Origin: Prevotella sp. UBA2725
Lineage (GTDB): Bacteria; Bacteroidota; Bacteroidia; Bacteroidales; Bacteroidaceae
Direction: 5' to 3'
DNA length: 64,000 nucleotides
Assembly (NCBI GenBank): GCA_002353825.1
Contig: DEKJ01000057.1
Coordinates: forward strand, 151,010-215,009
A program made the translations under genes and the position numbers. This document shows, in pieces, positions 1 to 8,341 of the stretch. The notes under the pieces are model-generated. The model worked only from the letters and a program-made list of their open reading frames with translations. It was not told where the DNA came from and did no database searches. Each line of letters opens with the position of its first letter. Position 1 is the stretch's first letter.

Positions 1-1
1 C

Positions 2-187
2 CGCGAGGTCACCCAGCTTCCGCAGTCATCCTTGGAGCAAGCTGAGAGCCTAGAACAGTTACGTTGGCTTCAAAACGGCTACCGCATCCGTGTAGGTATC
101 ACAGATGTAGAGACTGTGGGTATCGATACACCACAAGACTTGGAAAGAGCAGAGCAGTTTTACGCTACGCTAAAGAATAAGGAATAA
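2..187 (+). CDS. kdsB: 3-deoxy-manno-octulosonate cytidylyltransferase, C-terminal end (partial)
   Basis: The last 61 codons of a gene that starts before the window. The residues [12 protein letters not shown] and [13 protein letters not shown] match the C-terminus of KdsB, which activates Kdo as CMP-Kdo for lipopolysaccharide inner-core synthesis in the cytoplasm. The catalytic N-terminal part is outside the window. The final codons (FYATLKNKE) lie inside a tandem duplication that continues past the stop codon. The assignment rests on the C-terminal motif alone. Confidence 0.8.
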   Translation, partial: REVTQLPQSSLEQAESLEQLRWLQNGYRIRVGITDVETVGIDTPQDLERAEQFYATLKNKE

Positions 188-241
188 AGAAGAAAGAATA
201 TATTTCGCTACGCTAAAGAATAAAGAATAAAGAAGAAAGAA
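161..241. repeat. 43-bp-period tandem duplication spanning the kdsB stop codon
   Basis: The stretch CGCTACGCTAAAGAATAA followed by an A/G-rich tail (AAGAAGAAAGAA) occurs at 161-198 and again at 204-241. The first copy contains the kdsB stop codon at 185-187. An inverted, shorter version (TTCTTTCTTC then TTTATTCTTTAGC) follows at 311-333. Confidence 0.8.
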
Positions 242-257
242 CACATTAGTCCAAGAC

Positions 258-313
258 AAAAAAGAATACTGAACACAGAGGTTTACCCTTACTGTATTCA
301 GTATTCTTTTTTC
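258..313. terminator. Bidirectional terminator between kdsB and SPT gene
   Basis: A 16-bp inverted repeat (264-279 and 291-306, one mismatch) is flanked by an A-run on the left and a T-run on the right. It can serve as an intrinsic terminator for both convergent genes. Confidence 0.75.
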
Positions 314-323
314 TTTCTTCTTT

Positions 324-390
324 ATTCTTTAGCTAAGCACGTAGTGCGAAGCGTTTTTATTCTTTAGCGAAGCACGTTGTGCGAAGCGTT
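324..390. repeat. 35-bp-period direct repeat at the 3' end of the SPT gene
   Basis: ATTCTTTAGC followed by a GAAGCACGTNGTGCGAAGCG-like segment occurs at 324-358 and 359-390. The second copy reaches the reverse-strand stop codon of the SPT-like gene (389-391). Confidence 0.7.
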
Positions 391-1576
391 ACTTGATGAT
401 TCCCTGCTCTACGAAGATCTTCTTCAAGGCTTGAACACCACGCTCAACCTGCTCCTTGGTATGAGTAGCCATGAGTGCAAAACGAACGAGTGTATCCTGA
501 GGTGCGCAAGCAGGAGGAATAACCGGGTTGATGAACACACCTGCATCGAAAGCAAGCTTTGTTACCAAGAACGTTTTTGTATCATCGCGGACATAGAGCG
601 GAATGATTGGGCTCTCAGTCTCACCAATCTCGAAACCTTCTTCACGGAAACGCTTAAGGGCATAATTGGTAACATCCCATAGACGCTGACGACGCTCTGG
701 CTCATTCTGAATAATATGAAGAGCTTCCAAAGCACAAGCTGTAGCTGCTGGCGTATCACTTGCTGAGAAGATGTATGTACGAGACGTATGGCGAAGATAG
801 TTGATTGTGTCCCAGTCGGAAGCGATAAAGCCTCCGATAGAAGCCAGACTCTTTGAGAATGTACCCATGATGAGGTCGATATCGTCTTGAAGACCGAAAT
901 GATGGCAAACACCACGACCGCCCTCGCCAAACACGCCAAGACCATGAGCCTCGTCAACCATAATAGAGCAGTTGTATTTATGCTTGAGTTCTACAATCTC
1001 AGGGAGCTTGGCAAGGTCGCCTTCCATAGAGAAGACACCGTCAACAACAATCAGCTTAATGGCATCATGCGGCAGTTTCTCAAGGATACGCTCTAAGTCT
1101 GCCATGTCATTGTGCTTATAATGCAACTGAGTGGCAAAGCTCAGACGGCGTCCGTCAACGATAGAAGCGTGGTCGCGGTCATCACAAATAAGGTAGTCAC
1201 CACGACCAACCACTGCGGGAATGACACCGGAGTTGACAGAGAAACCTGTTGAGAAACAAAGGGCTGCGTCTTTATGCTCATACTCAGCAAGCTCTTTCTC
1301 GAGTTGCACGTGGATGTCGAGCGTTCCATTAAGGAAACGGCTTCCTGCACATCCGGAGCCATACTTGTCAAGTGCAGCCTTACCTGCATCAATAATACGC
1401 TGGTCTCCTGTGAGGCCTGTGTAGGCATTACTTCCGAACATTAGGATCTTACGGCCGCCCATGATCACTTCAGGACCCTGCTTGCTCGTAATCTCTCTGA
1501 AATAAGGGTATACGCCCTCCTCCATGTACTTCTGAGGTACACGATAATGCTTATATCTTTCTGTTAACTGTCCCAT
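389..1576 (-). CDS. Serine palmitoyltransferase-like alpha-oxoamine synthase
   Basis: A 395-residue fold-type I PLP enzyme of the alpha-oxoamine synthase family (SPT, KBL, BioF). Visible PLP-site motifs are DHAS (His136), VDEAHG (Asp208) and GTFSKSLASIGG with the Schiff-base lysine at 242. In Bacteroidota this family includes the enzyme condensing serine with a long acyl thioester, the first step of sphingolipid synthesis. The N-terminus with KYMEEGVYPYFREI resembles bacterial SPT more than BioF or KBL. It diverges from a lipid-kinase family gene, which supports a sphingolipid role. 8-amino-7-oxononanoate synthase remains the main alternative; no biotin genes are nearby. Confidence 0.8.
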   Translation of the reverse strand: MGQLTERYKHYRVPQKYMEEGVYPYFREITSKQGPEVIMGGRKILMFGSNAYTGLTGDQRIIDAGKAALDKYGSGCAGSRFLNGTLDIHVQLEKELAEYEHKDAALCFSTGFSVNSGVIPAVVGRGDYLICDDRDHASIVDGRRLSFATQLHYKHNDMADLERILEKLPHDAIKLIVVDGVFSMEGDLAKLPEIVELKHKYNCSIMVDEAHGLGVFGEGGRGVCHHFGLQDDIDLIMGTFSKSLASIGGFIASDWDTINYLRHTSRTYIFSASDTPAATACALEALHIIQNEPERRQRLWDVTNYALKRFREEGFEIGETESPIIPLYVRDDTKTFLVTKLAFDAGVFINPVIPPACAPQDTLVRFALMATHTKEQVERGVQALKKIFVEQGIIK

Positions 1577-1618
1577 TTTTAATAGGTGAAGAATTTGCTA
1601 ACTATCTATTATGGGTTG

Positions 1619-1626
1619 CAAAGTTA
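1619..1626 (-). promoter_or_regulatory. -7 promoter element for the SPT-like gene
   Basis: Reads TAACTTTG on the minus strand, about 43 bp before the start codon, and fits the Bacteroidota consensus TAnnTTTG. Confidence 0.6.
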
Positions 1627-1721
1627 CAAAGAAATCTAATTAATAAGCAAGAAATCAGCCACAAAACGTCTTATTAACAAAAAAAAACGAGTTTCCGAGC
1701 CTTCCTCTATGAGGAATGTAT

Positions 1722-1729
1722 TATTTTTG
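1722..1729 (+). promoter_or_regulatory. -7 promoter element for the lipid kinase gene
   Basis: TATTTTTG lies 20 bp before the ATG at 1749. It is back to back with the SPT promoter. Confidence 0.6.
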
Positions 1730-1748
1730 CAACTAAAACGTATCTCTA

Positions 1749-2789
1749 ATGAAAAGAGTTAGATTCATCATCAACCCCATCTCTGGAACAGTGAGCAAGT
1801 CCGGTATTCCAGAGGCTATCGACGAGTATTTAGACAAGTCGAAATTTAGCTATGAGATTCTGGAAACGCAATATGCAGGGCAAGCAGAAGAGATGTCCAG
1901 AGAGGCAGCAAAGGAAGGTATTGACGTCGTCGTGGCTATTGGCGGTGACGGCACCGTCAACGAAGTAGCACGTGGCATCACTCACACATCCACCGCCTTA
2001 GGAATCATCCCATGTGGGTCTGGAAACGGACTGGCACGTCATCTTCTTATACCTATTAATATAAAGAAGAGTCTGGAGATCATCAACGCATGTGAAATAC
2101 ATGACCTGGACTATGGCAATATCAACGGCCATGACTTTTTCTGCACCTGTGGCATGGGCTTTGATGCTTTCATTAGTTTTAAGTTTGCCGAAGCTGGCAA
2201 GCGTGGACCTATAACGTACGTCCAACAAGTATTAGAGACAGGAATAAAATATAAGCCTCAGACCTATGAGCTGAGCACGGATGAAGACACAAAGACCTAC
2301 AAGGCGTTTCTTGTCACTTGCGCTAACGCTTCACAGTGGGGTAATAATGCCTATATCGCGCCACAAGCAAGTATGAGTGACGGATTAATGGATGTCGTTA
2401 TCATGGAGCCCTTCGACTTGATTGAAGCACCACAGATCGCCATTGACATATTCAGCAAGACTTTGGACAAGAGTTCACGTATCAAGACCTTCCGCACCCG
2501 CCATCTACACGTTCATCGTTCTGAAGAAGGACCTATCCACTTCGATGGTGAACCGACTTTGGCAGGCACCGACATTGATGTCAGTGTCGTACCTAAAGGC
2601 ATTAAAGTGGTGGTTAATCCTGATGGTGACAAAAGTCAGCGCAAGCCAAATATGTTTCAGACAGCCGCCTGCGAGATGTTCAACGATATTAGCACCATCC
2701 ATGATGACATAATCCACCATACCCAGCGAGGATTGAAGCTCACCAAGATCCTTCAGAAGAAGATTACCAAGAACCTCCCAGGTATATAA
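1749..2789 (+). CDS. Diacylglycerol/sphingosine-kinase family lipid kinase
   Basis: A 346-residue protein with the DAGK catalytic-domain motifs GGDGTVNEV (65-73) and PCGSGNGLAR (88-97), which bind ATP. The second lobe carries the MSDGLMDVV and HFDGEP segments typical of the DgkB/YegS/sphingosine-kinase group. It should phosphorylate a lipid hydroxyl at the inner face of the cytoplasmic membrane. Its divergent neighbour is an SPT-like gene, so a sphingoid base or ceramide is a plausible substrate, but the sequence alone does not separate that from diacylglycerol. A stop follows IPGI, and the next gene has its own promoter. Confidence 0.82.
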   Translation: MKRVRFIINPISGTVSKSGIPEAIDEYLDKSKFSYEILETQYAGQAEEMSREAAKEGIDVVVAIGGDGTVNEVARGITHTSTALGIIPCGSGNGLARHLLIPINIKKSLEIINACEIHDLDYGNINGHDFFCTCGMGFDAFISFKFAEAGKRGPITYVQQVLETGIKYKPQTYELSTDEDTKTYKAFLVTCANASQWGNNAYIAPQASMSDGLMDVVIMEPFDLIEAPQIAIDIFSKTLDKSSRIKTFRTRHLHVHRSEEGPIHFDGEPTLAGTDIDVSVVPKGIKVVVNPDGDKSQRKPNMFQTAACEMFNDISTIHDDIIHHTQRGLKLTKILQKKITKNLPGI

Positions 2790-2854
2790 AGCGCGTTAAA
2801 ATATAAAAATTAGAAAAAACCACAGATAAATTTCGTTTTCACCAAGATTATTAG

Positions 2855-2862
2855 TAATTTTG
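2855..2862 (+). promoter_or_regulatory. -7 promoter element for the HU-family gene
   Basis: TAATTTTG is followed by an approximately 65-nt A-rich leader before the start codon at 2930. Confidence 0.55.
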
Positions 2863-2929
2863 CACACTCGAAAAACAACATCGACAAATAGTTGAGAATA
2901 AACAAGATATAAATAAAGAAATATACAAG

Positions 2930-3211
2930 ATGACAAAAGCAGATATCATCAACGAGATTGCTGAACAGACGGGCTTGCAGAGAAAAGAAGTTTCCGTAGT
3001 TGTGGAAGCATTTATGGAGACTGTGAAGCGCACCATGCTTGACAAGAAGGAGAATGTTTATCTCCGTGGATTCGGCAGCTTCATCATCAAGCACCGTGCA
3101 ACAAAGACCGCACGCGACATCGGCAAGGACATGACCATCACCATTGCTGCTCACGATATTCCCGCTTTCAAGCCGGCTAAGGTCTTCGTGGATGAAATGA
3201 AAGGCGAATAA
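2930..3211 (+). CDS. HU/IHF-family nucleoid DNA-binding protein
   Basis: A 93-residue protein starting MTKADIINEIAEQTGL, the usual HU N-terminal helix pair. The beta-arm region has RGFGSF followed by the basic KHRATKTARD and an IPAFKPAK C-terminal segment, the classic HU/IHF signature. It acts as a dimer that bends DNA. The C-terminal KVFVDEMK matches the small HU proteins of Bacteroidota. It lies 65 bp upstream of a tiny basic protein gene and may be co-transcribed with it. Confidence 0.93.
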   Translation: MTKADIINEIAEQTGLQRKEVSVVVEAFMETVKRTMLDKKENVYLRGFGSFIIKHRATKTARDIGKDMTITIAAHDIPAFKPAKVFVDEMKGE

Positions 3212-3276
3212 AAAAGACTAATAAAGAGTCTTTTATAAAGATATTATATACAACAACATTATTTAAACTTATTATT

Positions 3277-3366
3277 ATGCCAAACGGTAAAAAGAAGAAA
3301 GGCCACAAGATGGCTACGCATAAGCGCAAAAAGAGACTGCGCAAGAACCGTCATAAGAGCAAGTAA
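3277..3366 (+). CDS. 29-residue highly basic protein, possible small ribosomal protein
   Basis: An ATG at 3277 opens a 29-codon frame beginning MPNGKKKKGHKMATHKRKKR and ending in a K/R/H-rich tail. Fifteen of 29 residues are Lys or Arg and three are His. I recall near-identical mini proteins between HU and RNase G genes in other Bacteroidales, which suggests a real conserved gene. Composition fits an RNA-binding peptide such as a small ribosomal subunit protein (a THX- or bL38-like role is possible but unproven). A strong terminator follows 20 bp downstream. Confidence 0.7.
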   Translation: MPNGKKKKGHKMATHKRKKRLRKNRHKSK

Positions 3367-3386
3367 GCCCGAGCGACAGTTCCAAG

Positions 3387-3420
3387 AAGGGGCATGCCCT
3401 ATGAGGCTTGCCCCTTTTTT
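3387..3420 (+). terminator. Terminator after the small basic protein gene
   Basis: AAGGGGCATGCC pairs with GGCTTGCCCCTT around a six-base loop, followed by a T-run. It separates the HU/basic-protein unit from RNase G. Confidence 0.8.
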
Positions 3421-3472
3421 CAATTAAAGAAAATGGTTGTCGGAGAGACAACAGAGAAAAACACCATCAGAA

Positions 3473-5047
3473 ATGACAAGTGAAGTAATAATCGATGTCA
3501 AGCCTAAAGAGATTTCCATTGCCTTGCTTGAGGACAAACGACTGGTTGAATACCAGAACGAGTCTCGCTCGGCCAATTACTCTGTAGGCAACATCTACGT
3601 TGCCAAAGTGAAGAAGCTCATGCCGGGTCTCAACGCATGTTTCGTAGATGTAGGTTATGAACGCGATGCTTTCTTGCATTATCTTGATCTGGGTAGTCAA
3701 TTTAACTCTTACGCAAAGTACCTCAAGCAGGTAGAAAGTGATCGGAAACATCTCGTGCCCTTTGCTAAGGCTTCACGCCAGCCCGATCTTCAGAAAGACG
3801 GCAGCGTACAGCAGACGCTCAAGGTGGGACAAGAGGTTCTCGTACAAATTGTAAAGGAGCCTATCTCTACTAAAGGCCCGCGCTTGACAGCTGAACTGAG
3901 CTTTGCAGGACGTTTCCTCGTCCTTATCCCCTTTGGTGACAAGGTTTCAGTATCGTCTAAGATCAAGAGCGGCGAAGAGAAGTCAAGGCTTAAACAACTT
4001 ATTCAAAGCATCAAGCCTAAAAACTGTGGTGTCATCGTGCGCACAGTAGCAGAAGGCAAAAGAGTAGCTGAGCTCGATGCAGAGTTGAAGATCCTCACAA
4101 GCAGATGGCAAGATGCTATCAACAAGGTACAAAAGACGCAACATCGTCCTCAACTCGTCTACGAAGAGACAGGTAGAGCCGTTGCCATGTTGCGCGATCT
4201 TTTCAATCCTACCTACGAGAACATCTATGTCAACGATGAGGCGATCTGTAAAGAGGTAAAAGATTATGTGACGTTGATAGCCCCGGATAAGGCTAACATT
4301 GTGAAGATGTACACTGGCAAAGTGCCTATCTTCGACAATTTCAATGTCACCAAGCAAATTAAAGCAAGCTTTGGCAAGGTCGTCAACTATGCACACGGTG
4401 CCTATCTCATCATTGAGCACACCGAAGCCATGCATGTGGTAGATGTCAACAGCGGCAACAGGTCGAAAAATCAGAATGGGCAGGAAGGCACAGCACTCGA
4501 CACGAACCTCGGTGCTGCCGATGAGCTCGCCCGGCAATTAAGACTACGTGATATGGGAGGAATCATCGTAGTGGACTTTATCGACATGAACCTTGCCGAA
4601 GACCGTCAGATGCTCTATGAGCGTATGTGCAAGGACATGCAGAAAGACCGTGCACGTCACAACATCTTGCCGCTGAGCAAGTTTGGACTGATGCAGATCA
4701 CACGCCAGCGCGTACGCCCCGCTATGGACGTCAATGTGGAGGAGGATTGTCCCACATGCGGAGGCACTGGAAAGATTCGCTCCAGTTTCCTGTTCACAGA
4801 TCAGCTTGAGAGAAAAATTGACCAACTCGTCAACAAGATAGGCATTAAGAAGTTCTATCTCTATGTTCACCCTTACGTTGCGGCTTATATCAATCAAGGC
4901 ATTGTGAGTCTCAAGCGTAAGTGGCAGATGAAGTATGGATTTGGAGTACACGTCTACTCTTCTCAGAAGCTCGCTTTCCTACAGTACGAGTTCTATGACG
5001 ACAAAGGTGAGTTCATAGACATGAAGGAAGAGAACGAGACTAAGTAG
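3473..5047 (+). CDS. rng: Ribonuclease G/E family endoribonuclease
   Basis: 524 residues from the ATG at 3473. A TTG 36 bp further upstream would add a poorly conserved tail, while MTSEVIIDVKPKEISIALLE is the expected N-terminus. An S1-like region (about 38-125) is followed by the catalytic domain with metal-binding aspartates at 324 (HVVDVNSG) and 368 (VVDFIDM). The Zn-link CPTCGGTG (Cys426, Cys429) is used for dimer pairing. The length and the lack of a long disordered C-terminal scaffold point to RNase G, not full-length RNase E. Expected functions are 16S rRNA 5' maturation and mRNA decay. Confidence 0.93.
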   Translation: MTSEVIIDVKPKEISIALLEDKRLVEYQNESRSANYSVGNIYVAKVKKLMPGLNACFVDVGYERDAFLHYLDLGSQFNSYAKYLKQVESDRKHLVPFAKASRQPDLQKDGSVQQTLKVGQEVLVQIVKEPISTKGPRLTAELSFAGRFLVLIPFGDKVSVSSKIKSGEEKSRLKQLIQSIKPKNCGVIVRTVAEGKRVAELDAELKILTSRWQDAINKVQKTQHRPQLVYEETGRAVAMLRDLFNPTYENIYVNDEAICKEVKDYVTLIAPDKANIVKMYTGKVPIFDNFNVTKQIKASFGKVVNYAHGAYLIIEHTEAMHVVDVNSGNRSKNQNGQEGTALDTNLGAADELARQLRLRDMGGIIVVDFIDMNLAEDRQMLYERMCKDMQKDRARHNILPLSKFGLMQITRQRVRPAMDVNVEEDCPTCGGTGKIRSSFLFTDQLERKIDQLVNKIGIKKFYLYVHPYVAAYINQGIVSLKRKWQMKYGFGVHVYSSQKLAFLQYEFYDDKGEFIDMKEENETK

Positions 5048-5073
5048 ATATTAAAACGTTACTCTGTAACTCA

Positions 5074-5112
5074 AAAAACGCCGTATTCCACGAAAGGAGT
5101 ACGGCGTTTATT
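5074..5112. terminator. Bidirectional terminator between rng and the amylase fusion gene
   Basis: AAACGCCGTA (5076-5085) and TACGGCGTTT (5100-5109) form a perfect stem with A- and T-rich flanks between convergent genes. Confidence 0.8.
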
Positions 5113-5124
5113 ATAAGATCATTA

Positions 5125-7281
5125 TTATGCGTTTGGTATAACCTTAAACCTTATGCGGAACGTATGCGTAGGCTCATCCCAGTTGGTTCCGAGGAGCTCA
5201 AACTTACCTATCTGCGAAGTTGAGCGCACGTGCTTGCCGATACACGGACAGACATCGTAGTCGCCGATACGCACGATACGGATAGCCTCAGAAGCATCCT
5301 TTGGCAGACGGTCAAGGGAGATACCTTCAGGCAGATGGTTACGGTCTACCGTCTCATAAGTCACCGGCATGTCGGCTGCTATCAGGCGGTTCATTTCATC
5401 CTCAATAGCTTTCTCCTCCTGACGGGTCGGCTTATGATCAAGCACATAACTTATCTTGCTCTTCTTGCGCTCGATATGCGCATTGCGTGAACGCTCACAT
5501 CCGAACATCCTTATCATCAACTGATTGAGCAGGTGCTCGGCAGTATGTGCCGGCGGGAACTCGTTCTTCGCGTGCTCATTGAGCGCATAGGCATCGTCTC
5601 TCATCTTGATATTGAACTTAAGAATTCTTGCACCATAAGGAGGTATCGACATCGACACAGCACTATCTTTCTTCAGAGCAAGTTCGATCTTCTCACCTGT
5701 CAGCAAGTCTGAAGCGGTGACATTGCGCTCGGGAAGTCCAAGGAAATCGAAAGCATGAGAAGGAATGACGACAGACACATTCACCTCCGGCCTTGAGAAA
5801 TTGGCTACAACCAGCAACACGTCATCATCCTTCTTACGAAGGAAAGCGTATTGGCAACGGGGATTGAATTGCCACGACTGTGTGTTGACATACATAAGGT
5901 CGAAGCAGTCACCTTCGCGAATGGCTTTCTCGCGATTGGCAATACGCAACACATTGCGATAAACTGATCGAAGCTGTTTTTCCTTGTCAGTAAGCCCATC
6001 AGGTGTAAAGAACTCGCGACGCACGGAGTCGACACACCAATAGTCGAAGATTGTCGTCCGGCCATCAGGTCCGGAGAAGCCTTCATAATCCATGCCATGC
6101 TCACCCAGCTCCTGACCGAAGTAGACCATGAACGGGTTCTTCTGCAACAGCGCAGCCACAACAAGCGCAGGCACTGCCTGGGCTCCGTCGCCACAGAAGA
6201 AGTCGCTGGCGATACGCTGTTCATCATGGTTTTCAAGGAAGTAGAGCATGTGATCCTTGATATCGTCCGTATTCTGCCAGCACCATGTGATACTGTTAGC
6301 CGGACGACGCTCACACACAACATCGCGCAAGCAGTCGTACATACCCACCTTATCGTAGAGATAATCAAAGCCTGAGGCTACATAGGTACGATACTGGTTC
6401 GTATCATAGACTTCACCAATAAAGATGACATGCGGGAAGCGCTCTTTGACGATGGCCGTGGCATAAGCCCAAAAGGCAGCTGGCACCATCTCAGCCATGT
6501 CGCAGCGGAAGCCGTCAATGCCTTTGCCTGCCCAGAAGAGCAGAATATCGGTCATCTTCTTCCACGTATCGGGGATAGGGTTGAAATGATAGCTCCGCCC
6601 ACCGGCATCACAATAGTCGATACCGTAGTTGAGCTTCACCGTCTCGTACCAGTCGTACTTACCCGGTGTAGCATTAAACTTGTCATTGCCTGTACACTTT
6701 GCCGGATTCTCCACATAAGGCTCTTCACCTTCTGCAGGAGCCACGGGACTGACGAAGGGAGTCCCAGGACAATAATAAAAGTTGTTTTGTGGATCGAAGT
6801 GCTTGCTTGTATCGTCGTCGGCACCAAGATCTCGCACGCCATCCGGCAAGTTGATGCTATGATATTCGCGTGCAACGTGGTTCGGCACGAAGTCGATGAT
6901 GACCTTCATTCCGGCCAAATGCGTACGGTCAACAAGCTCCTCAAACTCCAACATGCGATTCGGCACATTGACAGCAATATCCGGGTCAATGTCGTAATAA
7001 TCCGTGATGGCATAAGGAGAGCCTGCCTTACCCTTGACTACACAAGGATGTTGGCGAGGAATGCCATACTGCGTGTAGTCGGTTGTTGTAGCATGCCGGA
7101 TAACACCCGTATACCACACATGCGTAAAACCCATATCGTGGATCTTACGCAAGCGCACTACATCGAAATCGTTCATCTTCCCCACTCCATTCTCGGCAAG
7201 CGTACCATCCTTCTTGCGAGTAGAATTACGATTGCCGAAAAGACGAGTGAGGACTTGATATATCAGTATTTTTCTATTCAT
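5125..7281 (-). CDS. GH13 alpha-amylase-type enzyme fused to an AlaX-like tRNA-editing domain
   Basis: A 718-residue protein with two unrelated parts. Residues 1 to about 555 form a GH13 barrel with all conserved regions: DFVPNH (130-135), GFRCD with nucleophile Asp261, the acid Glu290 in FIGE, and ENHD with Asp353. The barrel ends with the usual beta-domain PPYGARILKF. Residues 560-718 look like the second additional domain of alanyl-tRNA synthetase/AlaX, with HTAEH (His579, His583) and CIGKH (Cys680, His684) in the zinc-ligand spacing. No stop codon separates the parts and no signal peptide is present, so it should be cytoplasmic. It follows fabD by 4 bp. The GH13 part probably acts on stored or imported alpha-glucans. 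Confidence 0.85.
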   Translation of the reverse strand: MNRKILIYQVLTRLFGNRNSTRKKDGTLAENGVGKMNDFDVVRLRKIHDMGFTHVWYTGVIRHATTTDYTQYGIPRQHPCVVKGKAGSPYAITDYYDIDPDIAVNVPNRMLEFEELVDRTHLAGMKVIIDFVPNHVAREYHSINLPDGVRDLGADDDTSKHFDPQNNFYYCPGTPFVSPVAPAEGEEPYVENPAKCTGNDKFNATPGKYDWYETVKLNYGIDYCDAGGRSYHFNPIPDTWKKMTDILLFWAGKGIDGFRCDMAEMVPAAFWAYATAIVKERFPHVIFIGEVYDTNQYRTYVASGFDYLYDKVGMYDCLRDVVCERRPANSITWCWQNTDDIKDHMLYFLENHDEQRIASDFFCGDGAQAVPALVVAALLQKNPFMVYFGQELGEHGMDYEGFSGPDGRTTIFDYWCVDSVRREFFTPDGLTDKEKQLRSVYRNVLRIANREKAIREGDCFDLMYVNTQSWQFNPRCQYAFLRKKDDDVLLVVANFSRPEVNVSVVIPSHAFDFLGLPERNVTASDLLTGEKIELALKKDSAVSMSIPPYGARILKFNIKMRDDAYALNEHAKNEFPPAHTAEHLLNQLMIRMFGCERSRNAHIERKKSKISYVLDHKPTRQEEKAIEDEMNRLIAADMPVTYETVDRNHLPEGISLDRLPKDASEAIRIVRIGDYDVCPCIGKHVRSTSQIGKFELLGTNWDEPTHTFRIRFKVIPNA

Positions 7282-7285
7282 CCGG

Positions 7286-8173
7286 TTATGCTATTCCGTG
7301 AGCGGAAACAGCCTTGTCAATACGACGAATCATTCCCTGGAGAGCCTTGCCAGGACCACACTCTGTGAAATCATCAGCTCCGTCGGCAATCATGTTCTGA
7401 ACACTCTTAGTCCAGCGTACAGGACTTGTCAGCTGAGCAATGAGGTTAGCCTGGATCTCCTTAGGATCAGTATGTGGCTTAGCATCCACGTTCTGATAAA
7501 CGGGGCACTTAGGAGCAGAGAACTGTGTCTTCTCAATAGCAGCCTGAAGCTCATCCTTGGCGGGCTGCATCAGCGGAGAGTGGAAAGCGCCACCCACAGC
7601 CAACGGCAGAGCACGCTTTGCACCGGCAGCCTTCAGTTTCTCACAAGCCTCGGCAATGGCCTCTTTCTCACCGGAAATAACGAGCTGACCCGGACAGTTG
7701 TAGTTAGCAGCCACAACGACCTTGCCTTCCTTGCTCACTTCCTCGCATACCTGCTCAACAGTCTCATCAGGCAGAGCGATGATGGCAGCCATTGTACCTG
7801 GATTCTTCTCGCAAGCTTTCTGCATGGCATTGGCACGAGCAGCGACAAGCTTCAGACCATCCTCAAAACTCAGCGCACCACTGGCTACGAGTGCAGAGAA
7901 CTCACCGAGAGAGTGACCGGCAACCATAGCGGGCTTGAACTCATCGCCAAGGCAAAGAGCAGAGATAACACTGTGAAGGAAAACGGCGGGCTGAGTGACC
8001 TTCGTCTCTTTCAGCTGCTCATCAGTACCAGCGAACATGATGTCCGTGATCTTGAAGCCGAGAATCTCGTCAGCCTTATCGAAGAGCTCCTTAGCAAGAG
8101 CGTTGTTCTCATACAAATCCTTGCCCATACCCACAAACTGTGAGCCTTGTCCGGGGAATACAAATGCTTTCAT
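7286..8173 (-). CDS. fabD: Malonyl-CoA:ACP transacylase
   Basis: 295 residues, the normal FabD length. FPGQGSQ near the N-terminus, the nucleophile elbow GHSLGE (Ser88) and the catalytic His198 in GGAFHSP are all present. It loads malonate onto acyl carrier protein for fatty-acid elongation in the cytoplasm. The GH13-AlaX fusion gene begins 4 bp after the stop, so they probably share a transcript. A TAACTTTG element lies about 36 bp upstream. Confidence 0.95.
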   Translation of the reverse strand: MKAFVFPGQGSQFVGMGKDLYENNALAKELFDKADEILGFKITDIMFAGTDEQLKETKVTQPAVFLHSVISALCLGDEFKPAMVAGHSLGEFSALVASGALSFEDGLKLVAARANAMQKACEKNPGTMAAIIALPDETVEQVCEEVSKEGKVVVAANYNCPGQLVISGEKEAIAEACEKLKAAGAKRALPLAVGGAFHSPLMQPAKDELQAAIEKTQFSAPKCPVYQNVDAKPHTDPKEIQANLIAQLTSPVRWTKSVQNMIADGADDFTECGPGKALQGMIRRIDKAVSAHGIA

Positions 8174-8208
8174 TATTAATTATTCTGTTTATAGTTTCCT
8201 TTAGTTTG

Positions 8209-8216
8209 CAAAGTTA
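8209..8216 (-). promoter_or_regulatory. -7 promoter element for fabD
   Basis: TAACTTTG on the minus strand (CAAAGTTA on the plus strand), 36 bp before the start codon. Confidence 0.6.
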
Positions 8217-8261
8217 ACAAAAATATTTGAGTTCCTATATTGTTTCAGTGTGAAACTAACA

Positions 8262-8304
8262 AAAAAGAAAAGTCCCATCCACCTTGCGGCGAATGGGACT
8301 TCGT
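8262..8304 (-). terminator. Terminator of the rpsF-rpsR-rplI operon
   Basis: AGTCCCAT (8271-8278) pairs with ATGGGACT (8293-8300). On the minus strand the hairpin is followed by TTTTCTTTTTT. Confidence 0.8.
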
Positions 8305-8341
8305 ATTGTTGATGCTTTACAGTGCAAGAATAATATGCATA

